Part shown: piece after piece, positions 1 to 9,601 of the stretch
How positions within the stretch are numbered: position 1 is the first letter of the stretch
Layout: the number at the start of each line of letters is the position of its first letter
DNA from: Cellulophaga sp. HaHa_2_95
GTDB taxonomy: Bacteria > Bacteroidota > Bacteroidia > Flavobacteriales > Flavobacteriaceae
Assembly (NCBI RefSeq): GCF_019278565.1
Contig: NZ_CP058988.1
Coordinates: 4,464,001 to 4,528,000 of the forward strand
DNA length: 64,000 nt
Direction of reading: 5' to 3'
Notes under the pieces: generated by a model
The model's input: only the letters and a program-made list of their open reading frames with translations
Told to the model about the DNA's origin: nothing
The model's database searches: none
Translations under genes and position numbers: made by a program

Positions 1-990
1 TATTAAAGCATCGGCCATATCTATACCGTAAAATGCTTTGTAAATCATCATATTTGAATCTTCACCAGCATATGGGTCGTTTGCAATTGCTTCCTCGTTT
101 TCTAACTTTAATTGCGCATCTACCTCTGTGTATTTAAAGCCTATTTCACCTAAAACAATACGCTTGTCTGCAGGCGTTTCCTTTTTGTAAGCTCTAAGCA
201 TTTGTGCAAATTCGCCATTACGAATTAATTGCTGTTGCGGGTATACGTGAATGTCATATAAACCAACATTATCTCCTAAATCTGCTTCCGTTTTTGTAAA
301 CCAATCTGTTTGACTAGCAGTGTTAAAAACTGCAATATCTGGCCCCATAACTTTTAGATCTGCCAAGTTGTATTTTTTCATCTCTTCTAAATAGGCTAGT
401 TGTACATTTTTCCAAATGTTGTAATCTCCTTTAGTACTAGACCAGTCGCCATTAGGTTCGTTAATAATGTTTATTGTTTTTATGCAAGTGTACCCTTTTT
501 CGTTCACCAAATGATTTAAGAATTTTACAGAGTTTTCAATCCACTCCATATCTATAGTACTAATATCATCAGTAAAACTGTGCCCCCATTCGCCATAAGT
601 AATTTCTATATCGCGGTCTTTGGCGTAGTCTAACATTTTAAAAAGCGAAACCGTTTTTGTTGTCTCGTCATACGTACCATTATTGTCATAAGACCAAGAA
701 GGATTTGTTACAATTCTTAAAAACGGAGGACGCATAAAATCTATACGACTAAATAAGGTGTTCCAATCCGCATCGCTAAGTGTTTCTGTTCCTAGCCAAG
801 TTGGTGTCATTTCATAACCACCCCATTGTGCACCATTACCCACAAAGTTTGTAGAAACAAATTCTTCTGTTAATATTATTTCTCTATTTTTTTCTGTTGA
901 AGTAGGTGTAGGTTCATCATCATCGCAACTTGCTATAAGTAGCAGCATTGGAAATACAGCGGCAAATATATTTTTTAGCATCATATTCAT
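1..990 (-). CDS. Clan GH-A glycoside hydrolase lipoprotein (3' end beyond window)
   Basis: The minus-strand frame is open from the ATG at 988-990 to base 1, giving 330 residues without a stop, so the C terminus lies outside the window. The N terminus is a lipoprotein signal (hydrophobic stretch, then IASC followed by an acidic DDDE run), which suggests outer-membrane anchoring. Two features fit a retaining TIM-barrel hydrolase of clan GH-A: NIINEPNGDW, with the Asn-Glu-Pro typical of the acid/base strand, and a later VLGEIGF that could carry the nucleophile Glu. The family (GH5, GH30, GH39 or other) cannot be set by eye. It is the last visible gene of the SusC-SusD-lipoprotein block, 50 bp after its neighbour, so it probably cleaves the glycan bound by that system. 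In-frame ATGs at 984 and 981 are alternatives. Confidence 0.8.
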   Translation of the reverse strand, partial: MNMMLKNIFAAVFPMLLLIASCDDDEPTPTSTEKNREIILTEEFVSTNFVGNGAQWGGYEMTPTWLGTETLSDADWNTLFSRIDFMRPPFLRIVTNPSWSYDNNGTYDETTKTVSLFKMLDYAKDRDIEITYGEWGHSFTDDISTIDMEWIENSVKFLNHLVNEKGYTCIKTINIINEPNGDWSSTKGDYNIWKNVQLAYLEEMKKYNLADLKVMGPDIAVFNTASQTDWFTKTEADLGDNVGLYDIHVYPQQQLIRNGEFAQMLRAYKKETPADKRIVLGEIGFKYTEVDAQLKLENEEAIANDPYAGEDSNMMIYKAFYGIDMADALI

Positions 991-1040
991 TTCTTTAGTA
1001 TTATTATGTCATCTTGCCATAATAGCAAGATGACAATCTA

Positions 1041-2738
1041 TTATTTACTTAAATTATACCACATCTTGTTAGACATATGTGCGGTCTCTTCATAGCTATA
1101 ATTGGTGTCGGTCCAGTTGTATAATTCTGATAAATACTCAACTTCTGCAGCCAATACAATTTCTGTTTCCGAATTAACCTCTAGCGTTAATACAAATTCT
1201 GCACCAGTGCTATCTGTAATAGTTACTGTGTCTCCTACAAGTTCCCAAGTTCCTGTGCCTGTAGGTACTTTTCTAAATCTGCTATTGAACTCGGTTTCTG
1301 GCCAGCTAGTGTCATCAGAAATAAAGTTACCGTGCTCACCGTCTGCACCGGAATTATTTTCATATGTTCCGTAAGGGTTGTCTCCATTTTTACCATCAAC
1401 AATAAATGAAATTGTATTATCTAGTTCTTTACTTGCACTAGGCAAATAATTGTTTAATAGTTCGGTCTTATCCCAGCCCCAAGTTTCCCAAGTGAACATA
1501 TCACAGTAAACACTTATTCCGCCAACGGTCCAAGTTCCTGCAATAGAGACATCACTTAAGTCTATATCTATTTGTAGATTAATAGTCCAAGTAGCGCTTT
1601 CTCCTGTTTCTGAAGTAACATTTATAGTAGTTGTATTTGCTGTTGAAAAATCTAAAGTGCTACCAACACTACTATCTGTAGTTGCAGCGTAAGACACATT
1701 TAAACTAGTAAGTTCTATTGTAGAAATATTTGCACCATTATCGGCTATTTTAACTGTAATTTCTTTAGTATCGTTATCTATTTGTGTGTCGCCTACTTGA
1801 TCCGCAACAGTTAATCCTGTAATACTGTTTCCTGTTTGTATAATGCGTTCTTTAGTCAATGTATACCAAGTTACCTTAGACATATGCGCTAGTTCTTCAT
1901 AACTCCAATCCGTATCTGTCCAACTAAAATTATCTGCTAAATAAGGAATAGCTGTTTTTAAATTAACCTCGTTAGTTTCAGTAAGTAGTTCTAAATCTAA
2001 TTCGTGTTCAACTTTATTAGCATCAGTAATAATTACCTTATTACGTTCAAAATCGCGTAGCCAAGTACCATTACCCGATGGTATTTTTCTGAATCTAGAA
2101 TTAAAATCCCAGCCTTTACTAGCATCGGTATAACTACCAAAAGCACCATCGTCACCAGCATGATGCTCATACTTCCCAAAAGGATTTCCTTTAGCATCTG
2201 CACCTTCTACAGAGAAAGTAATTTTGTTGTCTAGTTCTGGATTTAACTCAGCTAAATACCCAAACATACTTTCGTTCTTTTCCCATCCCCAGCTTTCCCA
2301 GGTAAACATATCGCAATACATACGCACATCACCAATATACCAAGTGCCTTCTAGATCGGACTTAAACGGTAGTAAGGAAATCTCCCAATCTAAACTTTCT
2401 CCTGCACCAGAAGCAACAGAAATTTTAGTTATACCACTGCTTAAATCTAATGTTGTACCCTTCTCGTTTGCAGAACTGGCACCGTATGAAAACTCAATGT
2501 TTTTAATTTCTACTTTGGTTAAATCTGCTATATTTTCTGTTTTCGCATAAATTTTAATTTTAGCATCATCAAAATTACGTTCTATTATAGCTGTACCTAT
2601 TTGGCCTTCAACCAAAATAGAAACCACATTACGTTCTTTTTGCCAATCTGTGCCCTCTACATCTTCAAGAGGGTTTTCTGTACAAGCAGCAAAAAACAAT
2701 GCCAGTACTATAAAGTATATGTTATATAATTTTTTCAT
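1041..2738 (-). CDS. Duplicated surface glycan-binding-type lipoprotein
   Basis: This 565-residue protein has a lipoprotein signal (ALFFAAC, Cys19). It contains two copies of one module of about 165 residues, at roughly 131-296 and 401-565. Each copy has GTW near its start, YCDMFTWE(S/T)WGW, a FNSRFRK core and a final W-T-D-T-x-(W/Y)-SYEE-x-AHMS stretch. Each is preceded by a beta-rich, Ig-like segment of about 90 residues (about 38-125 and 300-395). It lies 12 bp downstream of susD in the same direction, the usual place for SusE/F-like surface glycan-binding proteins, and that is the inferred role. No catalytic motif is evident. The aromatic, Trp-rich core suits sugar stacking. I do not recognise the family by name. 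Confidence 0.75.
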   Translation of the reverse strand: MKKLYNIYFIVLALFFAACTENPLEDVEGTDWQKERNVVSILVEGQIGTAIIERNFDDAKIKIYAKTENIADLTKVEIKNIEFSYGASSANEKGTTLDLSSGITKISVASGAGESLDWEISLLPFKSDLEGTWYIGDVRMYCDMFTWESWGWEKNESMFGYLAELNPELDNKITFSVEGADAKGNPFGKYEHHAGDDGAFGSYTDASKGWDFNSRFRKIPSGNGTWLRDFERNKVIITDANKVEHELDLELLTETNEVNLKTAIPYLADNFSWTDTDWSYEELAHMSKVTWYTLTKERIIQTGNSITGLTVADQVGDTQIDNDTKEITVKIADNGANISTIELTSLNVSYAATTDSSVGSTLDFSTANTTTINVTSETGESATWTINLQIDIDLSDVSIAGTWTVGGISVYCDMFTWETWGWDKTELLNNYLPSASKELDNTISFIVDGKNGDNPYGTYENNSGADGEHGNFISDDTSWPETEFNSRFRKVPTGTGTWELVGDTVTITDSTGAEFVLTLEVNSETEIVLAAEVEYLSELYNWTDTNYSYEETAHMSNKMWYNLSK

Positions 2739-2750
2739 TACGCTTTGTGT

Positions 2751-4253
2751 TTAGTTGATGTTAGGGTTTAAATCGATCTCACGTTGTGGAATTGGATAAA
2801 AAGCAACTGCTTCTGGAGAAAGACCTGCTGCTTTAATAACATTGCTTTGCACTGTGTTTGTGCGTCTAAGGTCCCATAGGCGGTCTCCTTCATAAGCAAG
2901 TTCTCTTTGACGTTCTGCTACAACTAATTTTCTAAAATCTACTTTAGATAAGCCACCAATACTAGCTAATTCTGTCGCGTTTGCTCTACTTCTAATTTGA
3001 TTGTATTGTGCTAAACCATCTGCATTGGCAGTAGCTTCTGCATATACCAATTGTATGTCTGAGTAACGAAGTAAGTATGGTCTTGTACTTGTTTTATCAC
3101 CCTCAAATAAAGGATCTATGTATTTTCTTGTAAAGGGATAAATTACAGTACCATCTGCAACAGAACCTATAGTTGCCTCATCTTGATCGTATATTTCTGA
3201 AACAAATAAATCGGTTTTACGTTTATCATCCGCAGCATAAGAAGAAAACAACTTATCTGAGGTTTGAAAAACACTCCACCCATCATGTGTTGGAGAAAAA
3301 GTACCATCTGTATTTTTTAGATATACTGTTGCACCATCTATATAAGGAATAAAGTACTTGGATAGTTTAGAGTAATCTCCTTCTTGCGTGCCAGACCTGT
3401 CTAACGATAATATAAAAATATGTTCAGGGCCGTTTGGAGCCTCTACATTATAAATGTTTTGAAGATCCATATCGTACCTATATTCCCCTTGATTATGTAT
3501 AACCATACCCGCATATTCTGCAGATTTAGCATATAAATTATCTACACTTTCTGTAATAGCGTTGTATTTAGGAACCCCACTTTCTTTAGCAGAAGCTGCA
3601 AATAAATAGATTTTAGAAAGTAATGCTTGTGCAGCAACTTTATCTGCACGACCCGTAACTCTGTTTACCTCTAAATTGTCGATTGCTCTAGTTAAGTCTT
3701 CAATTAAAAAAGTATAAACCTCTTGCATATCCGCAGGTAGCGTAGCCGTTGTTTCATCTAATTTGTCTATAAGAGATTTTTGTAATGGCGCCAATCCAAA
3801 AGCTTTTACGGCATTAAAGTGGTTGTAAGCTCTTAAAAATAAAGCTTCTCCAAGAATGCGTTTTTCGTCTTCTGGGTTAAAGCCTTTACCCTCTATGTTT
3901 TCTATAACCGCATTGGCACGGTTTACAGCAATATAAATAGACCTATAGTACTGTGTTAGTAATTGGTTTTGAGCAGTAACCTCCCAGTTTACAAATGCTT
4001 GTGCATCTGGACCTTCATCTGCTTTTACATCACAATTATCTGATGCCAATTCTGTAAAGTAATAAGTGACTGGTGCATAGCTCACAAGTGTAAGTGCATC
4101 ATAAGCATATAAAATAGACGCCTCTGCATCTTCTATGGTTTTATAGAAATTTTCATCAGAATAAAAACCAGTAGGCTCTACATCTAAGCTTTCGCAAGAA
4201 GTAACACCTGCAACAAGAGCAAGTCCTACTATTAATCTTTTAAAGTGCTTCAT
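2751..4253 (-). CDS. susD: SusD/RagB-family nutrient-binding outer-membrane lipoprotein
   Basis: This is the surface lipoprotein that partners the SusC porin encoded just upstream (44 bp between genes). The mature N terminus follows LVAGVTSC. The TPR-like SusD N-terminal half is recognisable from phrases such as ILGEALFLRAYNHFNAVKAFG and VAAQALLSKIYLFAAS. The C terminus has the family signature AERQRELAYEGDRLWDLRRT, then VAFYPIPQREIDLNPN, typical of the RagB/SusD end. The ATG at 4253 is chosen because it starts directly with a normal signal peptide (MKHFKRLIVGLALVAG). An in-frame ATG at 4286 would add 11 residues. The bound glycan cannot be told from sequence alone. Confidence 0.93.
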   Translation of the reverse strand: MKHFKRLIVGLALVAGVTSCESLDVEPTGFYSDENFYKTIEDAEASILYAYDALTLVSYAPVTYYFTELASDNCDVKADEGPDAQAFVNWEVTAQNQLLTQYYRSIYIAVNRANAVIENIEGKGFNPEDEKRILGEALFLRAYNHFNAVKAFGLAPLQKSLIDKLDETTATLPADMQEVYTFLIEDLTRAIDNLEVNRVTGRADKVAAQALLSKIYLFAASAKESGVPKYNAITESVDNLYAKSAEYAGMVIHNQGEYRYDMDLQNIYNVEAPNGPEHIFILSLDRSGTQEGDYSKLSKYFIPYIDGATVYLKNTDGTFSPTHDGWSVFQTSDKLFSSYAADDKRKTDLFVSEIYDQDEATIGSVADGTVIYPFTRKYIDPLFEGDKTSTRPYLLRYSDIQLVYAEATANADGLAQYNQIRSRANATELASIGGLSKVDFRKLVVAERQRELAYEGDRLWDLRRTNTVQSNVIKAAGLSPEAVAFYPIPQREIDLNPNIN

Positions 4254-4297
4254 TTTCAATTCGTTTATTATTGTCAATGTTTTCATTTTAACTGAAT

Positions 4298-7200
4298 TTA
4301 AAAGGTTAATTCTACGCCTAAAGTCCAGTTTCTTAACTTAGGATACCCACCCCAGTAAATACCATCTCCACCCAGTTCCGGATCATAACCTTTGAAATCT
4401 GTAAGGGTGAATAGATTGGTGCCGTTCATAAAAATTCTACCTTTTTTAAGCCAAGCCGTCTGTAAGTCTTTTATAGTATAGCCTACAGATAGGTTCTGTA
4501 AGCGCAAAAAACTTCCTTTTTCTATAAACCAATCCGACATATAAACAGTGCGACCATCTCTTAAGCTTGGGTAATTGTTGGTTGTGTTATCTTGTGTCCA
4601 ACGTAATGGTGTATTACTCGGCTCACTAAATGCTTTCGTATTAAAGACATCTTGACCAATACTACTGTTAAAAAAAAGTGAGAAGTCAAAATTCTTATAG
4701 CGTGCATTAAGATTAAAACTCGCTATGAAATCTGGATTAGGATTCCCGATTATAGCACGATCATTTTCATCAATAATGCCATCTTCATTTAAATCTTTGT
4801 ATTTAAATTCTCCTGGTTGCGCTAAATCACCCGTTAGCCCCGCGGCTAATCCTTCAGCTTCAGACTGTATAATACCATCTACTTTATAACCATAAAAAAC
4901 ATTTATAGGCTGCCCAATAGCTAAAATATTAGGGACAGAACGGAAAGCTTCTACTTGATTACCAGAGAACTCATACTTAAAACCAGTAAGCGCATCTGTA
5001 TTTAAGCCTGACGCAAGCGCATCTCCAAGACTAACCACTTTGTTTTTGTTCTTTGAAAAAATCACCATGGCGTCAAGACCCCAATCTTCTTTAGCAACAA
5101 TAGCTCCATCTAGTGTTAATTCAACTCCTTGATTTTCTATTTCTCCATCATTAACCCACATTTTATCATAAGAAGAAGAGGGAGAAAGCAAACGTTCATG
5201 CAACAAATCTGAGGTTGACTTTTTATAGTAATCTGCTGTGAATTTTATTCTGTTATTCAAAAATGCAATATCAGCTCCTAGATTAAATTGCGCTGTAGTC
5301 TCCCATTTCAAATCTGGATTAGGAATACCACCCCAGGTCTTCTTACCACTTTGACTATCCTGACCTACTACATATCCCGGACCAATTGTTGTTTGCCAAC
5401 GACCATTTACATAGTATTGATCTTGTCCGTATCTACTATTAATTAAATAAGGAGAAATACCTTGATTCCCAGAAATACCATAACTAGCGCGTAGTTTAAA
5501 CTCATCAAAAACATTTAAATTTTCAATGAAGCTTTCTTTATGCAATTTCCAACCCAAGGCCCCAGAAGGGAACATTGCCCATTGATTGTTGGCTCCAAAT
5601 TTTGAAGAACCATCGGTACGCACGGTAAATGTTGCTAAATATTTGTCTTCATAAGAATAATTTAAACGCCCCAGTCCAGAGTACATCACCGTTTCAGATA
5701 AGCCGTTGGCCACAGATTGCTTTTCAGGATTACCCGCGGCGAGGTTACCATTGCCTAAAGATTCATTTAAAAAATCATAAGCTTTTAAATCAGAAGTTCT
5801 AGCTTCATATCCTTGGTATGAGAAACCAGCCATGGCAGTAATACTATGTTTCTCTTTAAACGTATCGTTAAACGTTAAGAACGTTTCCGCTACAGTTTCA
5901 CTGCTCTCCCAATTACTAACACCTCCAGAACCGTTGTTAAAAGTACCATCCTCTGTATATTTTTTGGGATTATAATAGTCCGTAATAGAACGACCAAATT
6001 TATGGTTTACTTGAGTTTTTAATTTTAAAGTCGGAATAAATTGAATCTCCACAAAAGCAGAACCTATAAAATCTAAAAACTTGTTTTTATTCGTTCTATT
6101 TTCAGTTAATGCAATTGGGTTCGAATAATCTTGTGACCCTGCTAAAAAATAATCATTAGAAGGATTTCCTTCCAAATACACTGGAAAAATAGGGTTACGC
6201 CAATATGCCAATCCTCCATTATCATTTCTGTTTCCTTTAGAATAAATAACATTTCCTCCAATGGTAACTTTATCATCATAAATTTTATGAATTACATTAA
6301 GATTAATGTTCAGTTTTTCATAATCATCATCTATGTACACTCCTTCGTTTGTATAGTAAGTTGTACTTAAACTAAATTGAGTTCTATCTGTCTGACTCCG
6401 TATAGCAAGATTGGTATTATTAGATACCGGATCACGAAATACTACATCATCCCAACGAGTATTGTAAGACCAATCACCATTCTTTAACTCTCCTACGGAA
6501 GGATAATACACCCCGTTTGCATCTCTAGCACCGATATATATGGGCGTAAAACCACCATTTACTCTACTTTCGTTGCTTAGCTCAGCCATTAAAACTGGAT
6601 CCCTCCATAAATTCAAATCAGAGGTAAACCTTGTAAACGTATTTTGCTGAGAAACGGTTACCTCAGTACTATGTTTTGCCCCCTTTTTTGTGGTGATTAT
6701 GATCACGCCATTTGCTCCTCGAGAACCATAAATAGCAGCAGCAGAAGCATCTTTTAACACTTCCATGGAGGCAATATCTTGAGGAGATATTTGCTTTAAA
6801 TCTCCGGCATAACCAATTGGAAAGCCATCTACAACCACAAGAGGATCATTACCACCGCGTAAAGAACTACCCCCTCTAATTCTTACAACCGCACCTGCTC
6901 CAGGAGTATCTGAAGCTGCGACAACTTGCACACCCGCCACTTGACCTTGTAGCAATCCATCTATAGAATTTGATGGTTTTGAAGGAATATTATCCATTTC
7001 TACAGAAGTTACGGATCCTGTAAGATCACTCTTTTTCACAGATCCATACCCCACAACAACAACTTCAGAAAGCTGTTCAAGATCCTCTTCTAAGACTACA
7101 GTAATTGCAGTATTTTCCGAAATAGGAATTGTTTGAGTTACAAAGCCTATATATGAAACTACAAGCTCGTTATTGGAACCACTCAATTCAATAGAAAAAT

Positions 7201-7381
7201 TTCCATCAAAATCTGTTGTCACTCCGTTTGCTGTAGAACCACCTTCCATAATGGTTACACCAAGCAAAGGAATTCCGTCGTTAGATTTTACTGTTCCGGT
7301 TACCTTAATTTGCGCTGCTCCTGAAAAGCTTAAAATTAAGAAAACAATAAAAATCATACTTTTTTGAAACTCATACCTCAT
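4298..7381 (-). CDS. susC: SusC/RagA-family TonB-dependent outer-membrane transporter
   Basis: This 1027-residue protein imports oligosaccharides across the outer membrane using TonB energy. The order is signal peptide (to about residue 23, GAAQ), a carboxypeptidase-regulatory-like beta-sandwich domain (about 25-95), the TonB box and linker (SEVVVVGYGSVKKSDLTGSV), the plug domain with LQGQVAGVQV, RIRGGSSLRGGNDPLVVVDG and AAIYGSRGANGVI, and then the long beta-barrel. It ends in TLGVELTF, a C-terminal aromatic consistent with BAM recognition. It is the first gene of the PUL, divergent from the AraC-type regulator across 258 bp of very AT-rich DNA. Its barrel differs clearly from the second SusC at 12016-15033, so the two are separate systems and not a recent duplication. 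Confidence 0.95.
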   Translation of the reverse strand: MRYEFQKSMIFIVFLILSFSGAAQIKVTGTVKSNDGIPLLGVTIMEGGSTANGVTTDFDGNFSIELSGSNNELVVSYIGFVTQTIPISENTAITVVLEEDLEQLSEVVVVGYGSVKKSDLTGSVTSVEMDNIPSKPSNSIDGLLQGQVAGVQVVAASDTPGAGAVVRIRGGSSLRGGNDPLVVVDGFPIGYAGDLKQISPQDIASMEVLKDASAAAIYGSRGANGVIIITTKKGAKHSTEVTVSQQNTFTRFTSDLNLWRDPVLMAELSNESRVNGGFTPIYIGARDANGVYYPSVGELKNGDWSYNTRWDDVVFRDPVSNNTNLAIRSQTDRTQFSLSTTYYTNEGVYIDDDYEKLNINLNVIHKIYDDKVTIGGNVIYSKGNRNDNGGLAYWRNPIFPVYLEGNPSNDYFLAGSQDYSNPIALTENRTNKNKFLDFIGSAFVEIQFIPTLKLKTQVNHKFGRSITDYYNPKKYTEDGTFNNGSGGVSNWESSETVAETFLTFNDTFKEKHSITAMAGFSYQGYEARTSDLKAYDFLNESLGNGNLAAGNPEKQSVANGLSETVMYSGLGRLNYSYEDKYLATFTVRTDGSSKFGANNQWAMFPSGALGWKLHKESFIENLNVFDEFKLRASYGISGNQGISPYLINSRYGQDQYYVNGRWQTTIGPGYVVGQDSQSGKKTWGGIPNPDLKWETTAQFNLGADIAFLNNRIKFTADYYKKSTSDLLHERLLSPSSSYDKMWVNDGEIENQGVELTLDGAIVAKEDWGLDAMVIFSKNKNKVVSLGDALASGLNTDALTGFKYEFSGNQVEAFRSVPNILAIGQPINVFYGYKVDGIIQSEAEGLAAGLTGDLAQPGEFKYKDLNEDGIIDENDRAIIGNPNPDFIASFNLNARYKNFDFSLFFNSSIGQDVFNTKAFSEPSNTPLRWTQDNTTNNYPSLRDGRTVYMSDWFIEKGSFLRLQNLSVGYTIKDLQTAWLKKGRIFMNGTNLFTLTDFKGYDPELGGDGIYWGGYPKLRNWTLGVELTF

Positions 7382-7639
7382 TAGTTCATGATTTTTTTAG
7401 TTAGTAATTAAGTTGTTGACAAAATAATAACATATCCTTAACCTTAATTTTGTAAATCATGTTGATTAATGATACTAATATGAAAAAACAGTAAAAAAAC
7501 ATCAACAGAAAGTCAGAAATACAAAATATATAAGATAATTTATAGTTATTTTTATTTAATTTGATAATTTATAAGACTATATATTTATAATTTAATATAT
7601 TTTATATCTTATTTTGAGAAAACACACTATGATACTTTT

Positions 7640-8512
7640 ATGAATAAAGAAGCGCGTATTTTAAGAGAATTAGTCCCTATATCTGAAGATGATTTCTTTA
7701 TTGTCTTAAATCATCATTCTGCTAAGTTTGATTTTCCGATACATTTTCACCCAGAACTAGAACTCAACTTGGTTCTTAATTCATCAGGGAAGAGAATCAT
7801 AGGAGATTCAATACAAGAATACACAGATTGTGATTTGGTTTTGGTTGGCTCAAACACACCACACGCTTGGACCGGAGAAGATAAGAACACAAAAGCGCAT
7901 GTTGTTACTGTTCAATTTCATCAGAAATTCTTATCAGAACTTGCACTAAATAGAAAACTCATGCTTCCTATCAGGCTACTTTTAGAAAAATCTAAAAGAG
8001 GAATTTTGTTTTCAAAAGAAACCCTCACTGTTTTAAAACCAAAAATATTACGTTTATCTGAGTCTCAAGACTTTGACTCCCTACTAAATTTTCTATCCAT
8101 TTTATACGACCTATCTATTGCTCGTAATACAAAAACATTAGCAAGTCACTCTTATGTTGATCATTATACCATTCACAAAAGTCGTAGAATAGAAAAAGTG
8201 AATACCTACATTAAAGAAAATTTACATCAAAAAATACTTCTTAAAGAGGTTGCTGGATTGGTTAATATGTCTGAATCTGCCTTTAGTCATTTTTTTAAAA
8301 AAAGTACTAACTCCTCCTTCTCTGACTACGTTAGCGATTTACGCTTAGGGCACGCAGCAAGGTTACTTATAGAAACAGAACGTTCTATCAACGAAATTTG
8401 CTATGACAGTGGTTTTAACAACATCTCAAACTTCAATAGAACCTTTAAACGAAAAATGGGATACACTCCTAGTTATTTTAGAGATCAACAAAAATTGATT
8501 ACAAAACACTAA
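7640..8512 (+). CDS. AraC-family transcriptional regulator with cupin sensor domain
   Basis: This 290-residue protein has an N-terminal cupin-like sugar-sensing domain (FHFHPELELNLVL, then a VGSNTPHAW strand) and a C-terminal AraC/XylS double helix-turn-helix at about 185-284. The second recognition region reads INEICYDSGFNNISNFNRTFKRKMGYTPS, matching the family signature. It is divergent from the first SusC gene, so it is probably the local activator or switch of the first PUL, responding to a released sugar. A GntR repressor serves the neighbouring PUL, so the two loci appear to be controlled by different classes of regulator. No operator was identified in the AT-rich spacer 7382-7639. Confidence 0.9.
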   Translation: MNKEARILRELVPISEDDFFIVLNHHSAKFDFPIHFHPELELNLVLNSSGKRIIGDSIQEYTDCDLVLVGSNTPHAWTGEDKNTKAHVVTVQFHQKFLSELALNRKLMLPIRLLLEKSKRGILFSKETLTVLKPKILRLSESQDFDSLLNFLSILYDLSIARNTKTLASHSYVDHYTIHKSRRIEKVNTYIKENLHQKILLKEVAGLVNMSESAFSHFFKKSTNSSFSDYVSDLRLGHAARLLIETERSINEICYDSGFNNISNFNRTFKRKMGYTPSYFRDQQKLITKH

Positions 8513-8596
8513 AATACTATTAGCAATCAGCATAAAATACAAAGCAAAAGCTTTTATAAAATAATAAATTTGAGTCTATAACAAACGGAACTATTC

Positions 8597-9532
8597 ATGA
8601 TACACCTTACCACTACACTACAAAGAATCACCTTTTTTCTAGGCTTAATTTTTGTAATTCATTTTAGCTTTAGCGCAAACAAAATAAATGATCTAAAAAT
8701 TCAGACAACAACCCCAAGAGATAGCACAAAAGTAACTCCAGAAATTGATGCAAATTTTCATATCTACCTATGTTTTGGCCAATCTAACATGGAGGGTTCT
8801 GCTACTATAGCGTCTCAAGATACCATTAGCAATACTCGTTTTCAAATGCTGCAGTCTCTAAATTGCCCCAATTTAAACCGAACCAAAGGAAGCTGGTACG
8901 CTGCCGCTGCACCACTTACTCAATGTTATACAGGATTATCACCTGCAGATTATTTTGGAAAAAATATGATAAAGAATCTCCCCGATAGCATCACAATTGC
9001 TGTGATTAATGTAGCCGTAGGTGGTTCTGATATTAGATTATTCAATAAAAAAAAATATCAAAAATTCACAGACACATATCCTGAGGATTGGTTTCAAAAT
9101 AAAATTATAGATTACGGAGGAAACCCTTACCAACACCTAATAGATTTGGCTAAAAAAAGCCAAAAGAGAGGAATAGTTAAAGGAATTTTATTGCACCAAG
9201 GCGAAACAAATAATGGTGATACCAAATGGCCAACTTACGTAAAGAAGATCTACCGAAATATGCTTAAAGATTTATCCTTAAAAGCGAACCAAGTTCCTTT
9301 ATTAGCTGGCGAAGTTGTACATAAAGATCAAAATGGTTTACTAGCCGAAATGAATACAATTATACAGACCTTGCCAAAAAGTATTCCTACATCCCATGTC
9401 ATTTCTTCTAGGGGATGCGGTGCGAAATCAGATAGAACACATTTTAATTCTGAAGGAATTAGAAAACTTGGGAAACGATACGCAATAAAAATGCTATCCC
9501 TTCAATATAACCTAGTCCCAACTCACAATTAA
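8597..9532 (+). CDS. SASA-domain (CE6-like) carbohydrate acetylesterase, exported
   Basis: This 311-residue protein has an N-terminal signal (hydrophobic FFLGLIFVIHFSFSA). The SGNH-type nucleophile block is CFGQSNMEGSA near residues 57-67, with Ser in GQSNM. A second block, GILLHQGETNNGD, lies near residue 200, and DRTHFNSEGIRKLG near 280 supplies the His. These are the hallmarks of the sialate O-acetylesterase/CE6 acetylxylan esterase family (SASA domain). It probably removes acetyl groups from a plant or algal polysaccharide so that the hydrolase of this PUL can act. It lies 84 bp after the AraC-type gene on the same strand. Whether the substrate is acetylated xylan or another glycan is not visible. 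Confidence 0.85.
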   Translation: MIHLTTTLQRITFFLGLIFVIHFSFSANKINDLKIQTTTPRDSTKVTPEIDANFHIYLCFGQSNMEGSATIASQDTISNTRFQMLQSLNCPNLNRTKGSWYAAAAPLTQCYTGLSPADYFGKNMIKNLPDSITIAVINVAVGGSDIRLFNKKKYQKFTDTYPEDWFQNKIIDYGGNPYQHLIDLAKKSQKRGIVKGILLHQGETNNGDTKWPTYVKKIYRNMLKDLSLKANQVPLLAGEVVHKDQNGLLAEMNTIIQTLPKSIPTSHVISSRGCGAKSDRTHFNSEGIRKLGKRYAIKMLSLQYNLVPTHN

Positions 9533-9601
9533 GGCTTAAGAACTACAAGCAATGTCTCTATGAATAGCGAATCAACTTTACACTAGCTTATGCCCTAGGT
9601 T

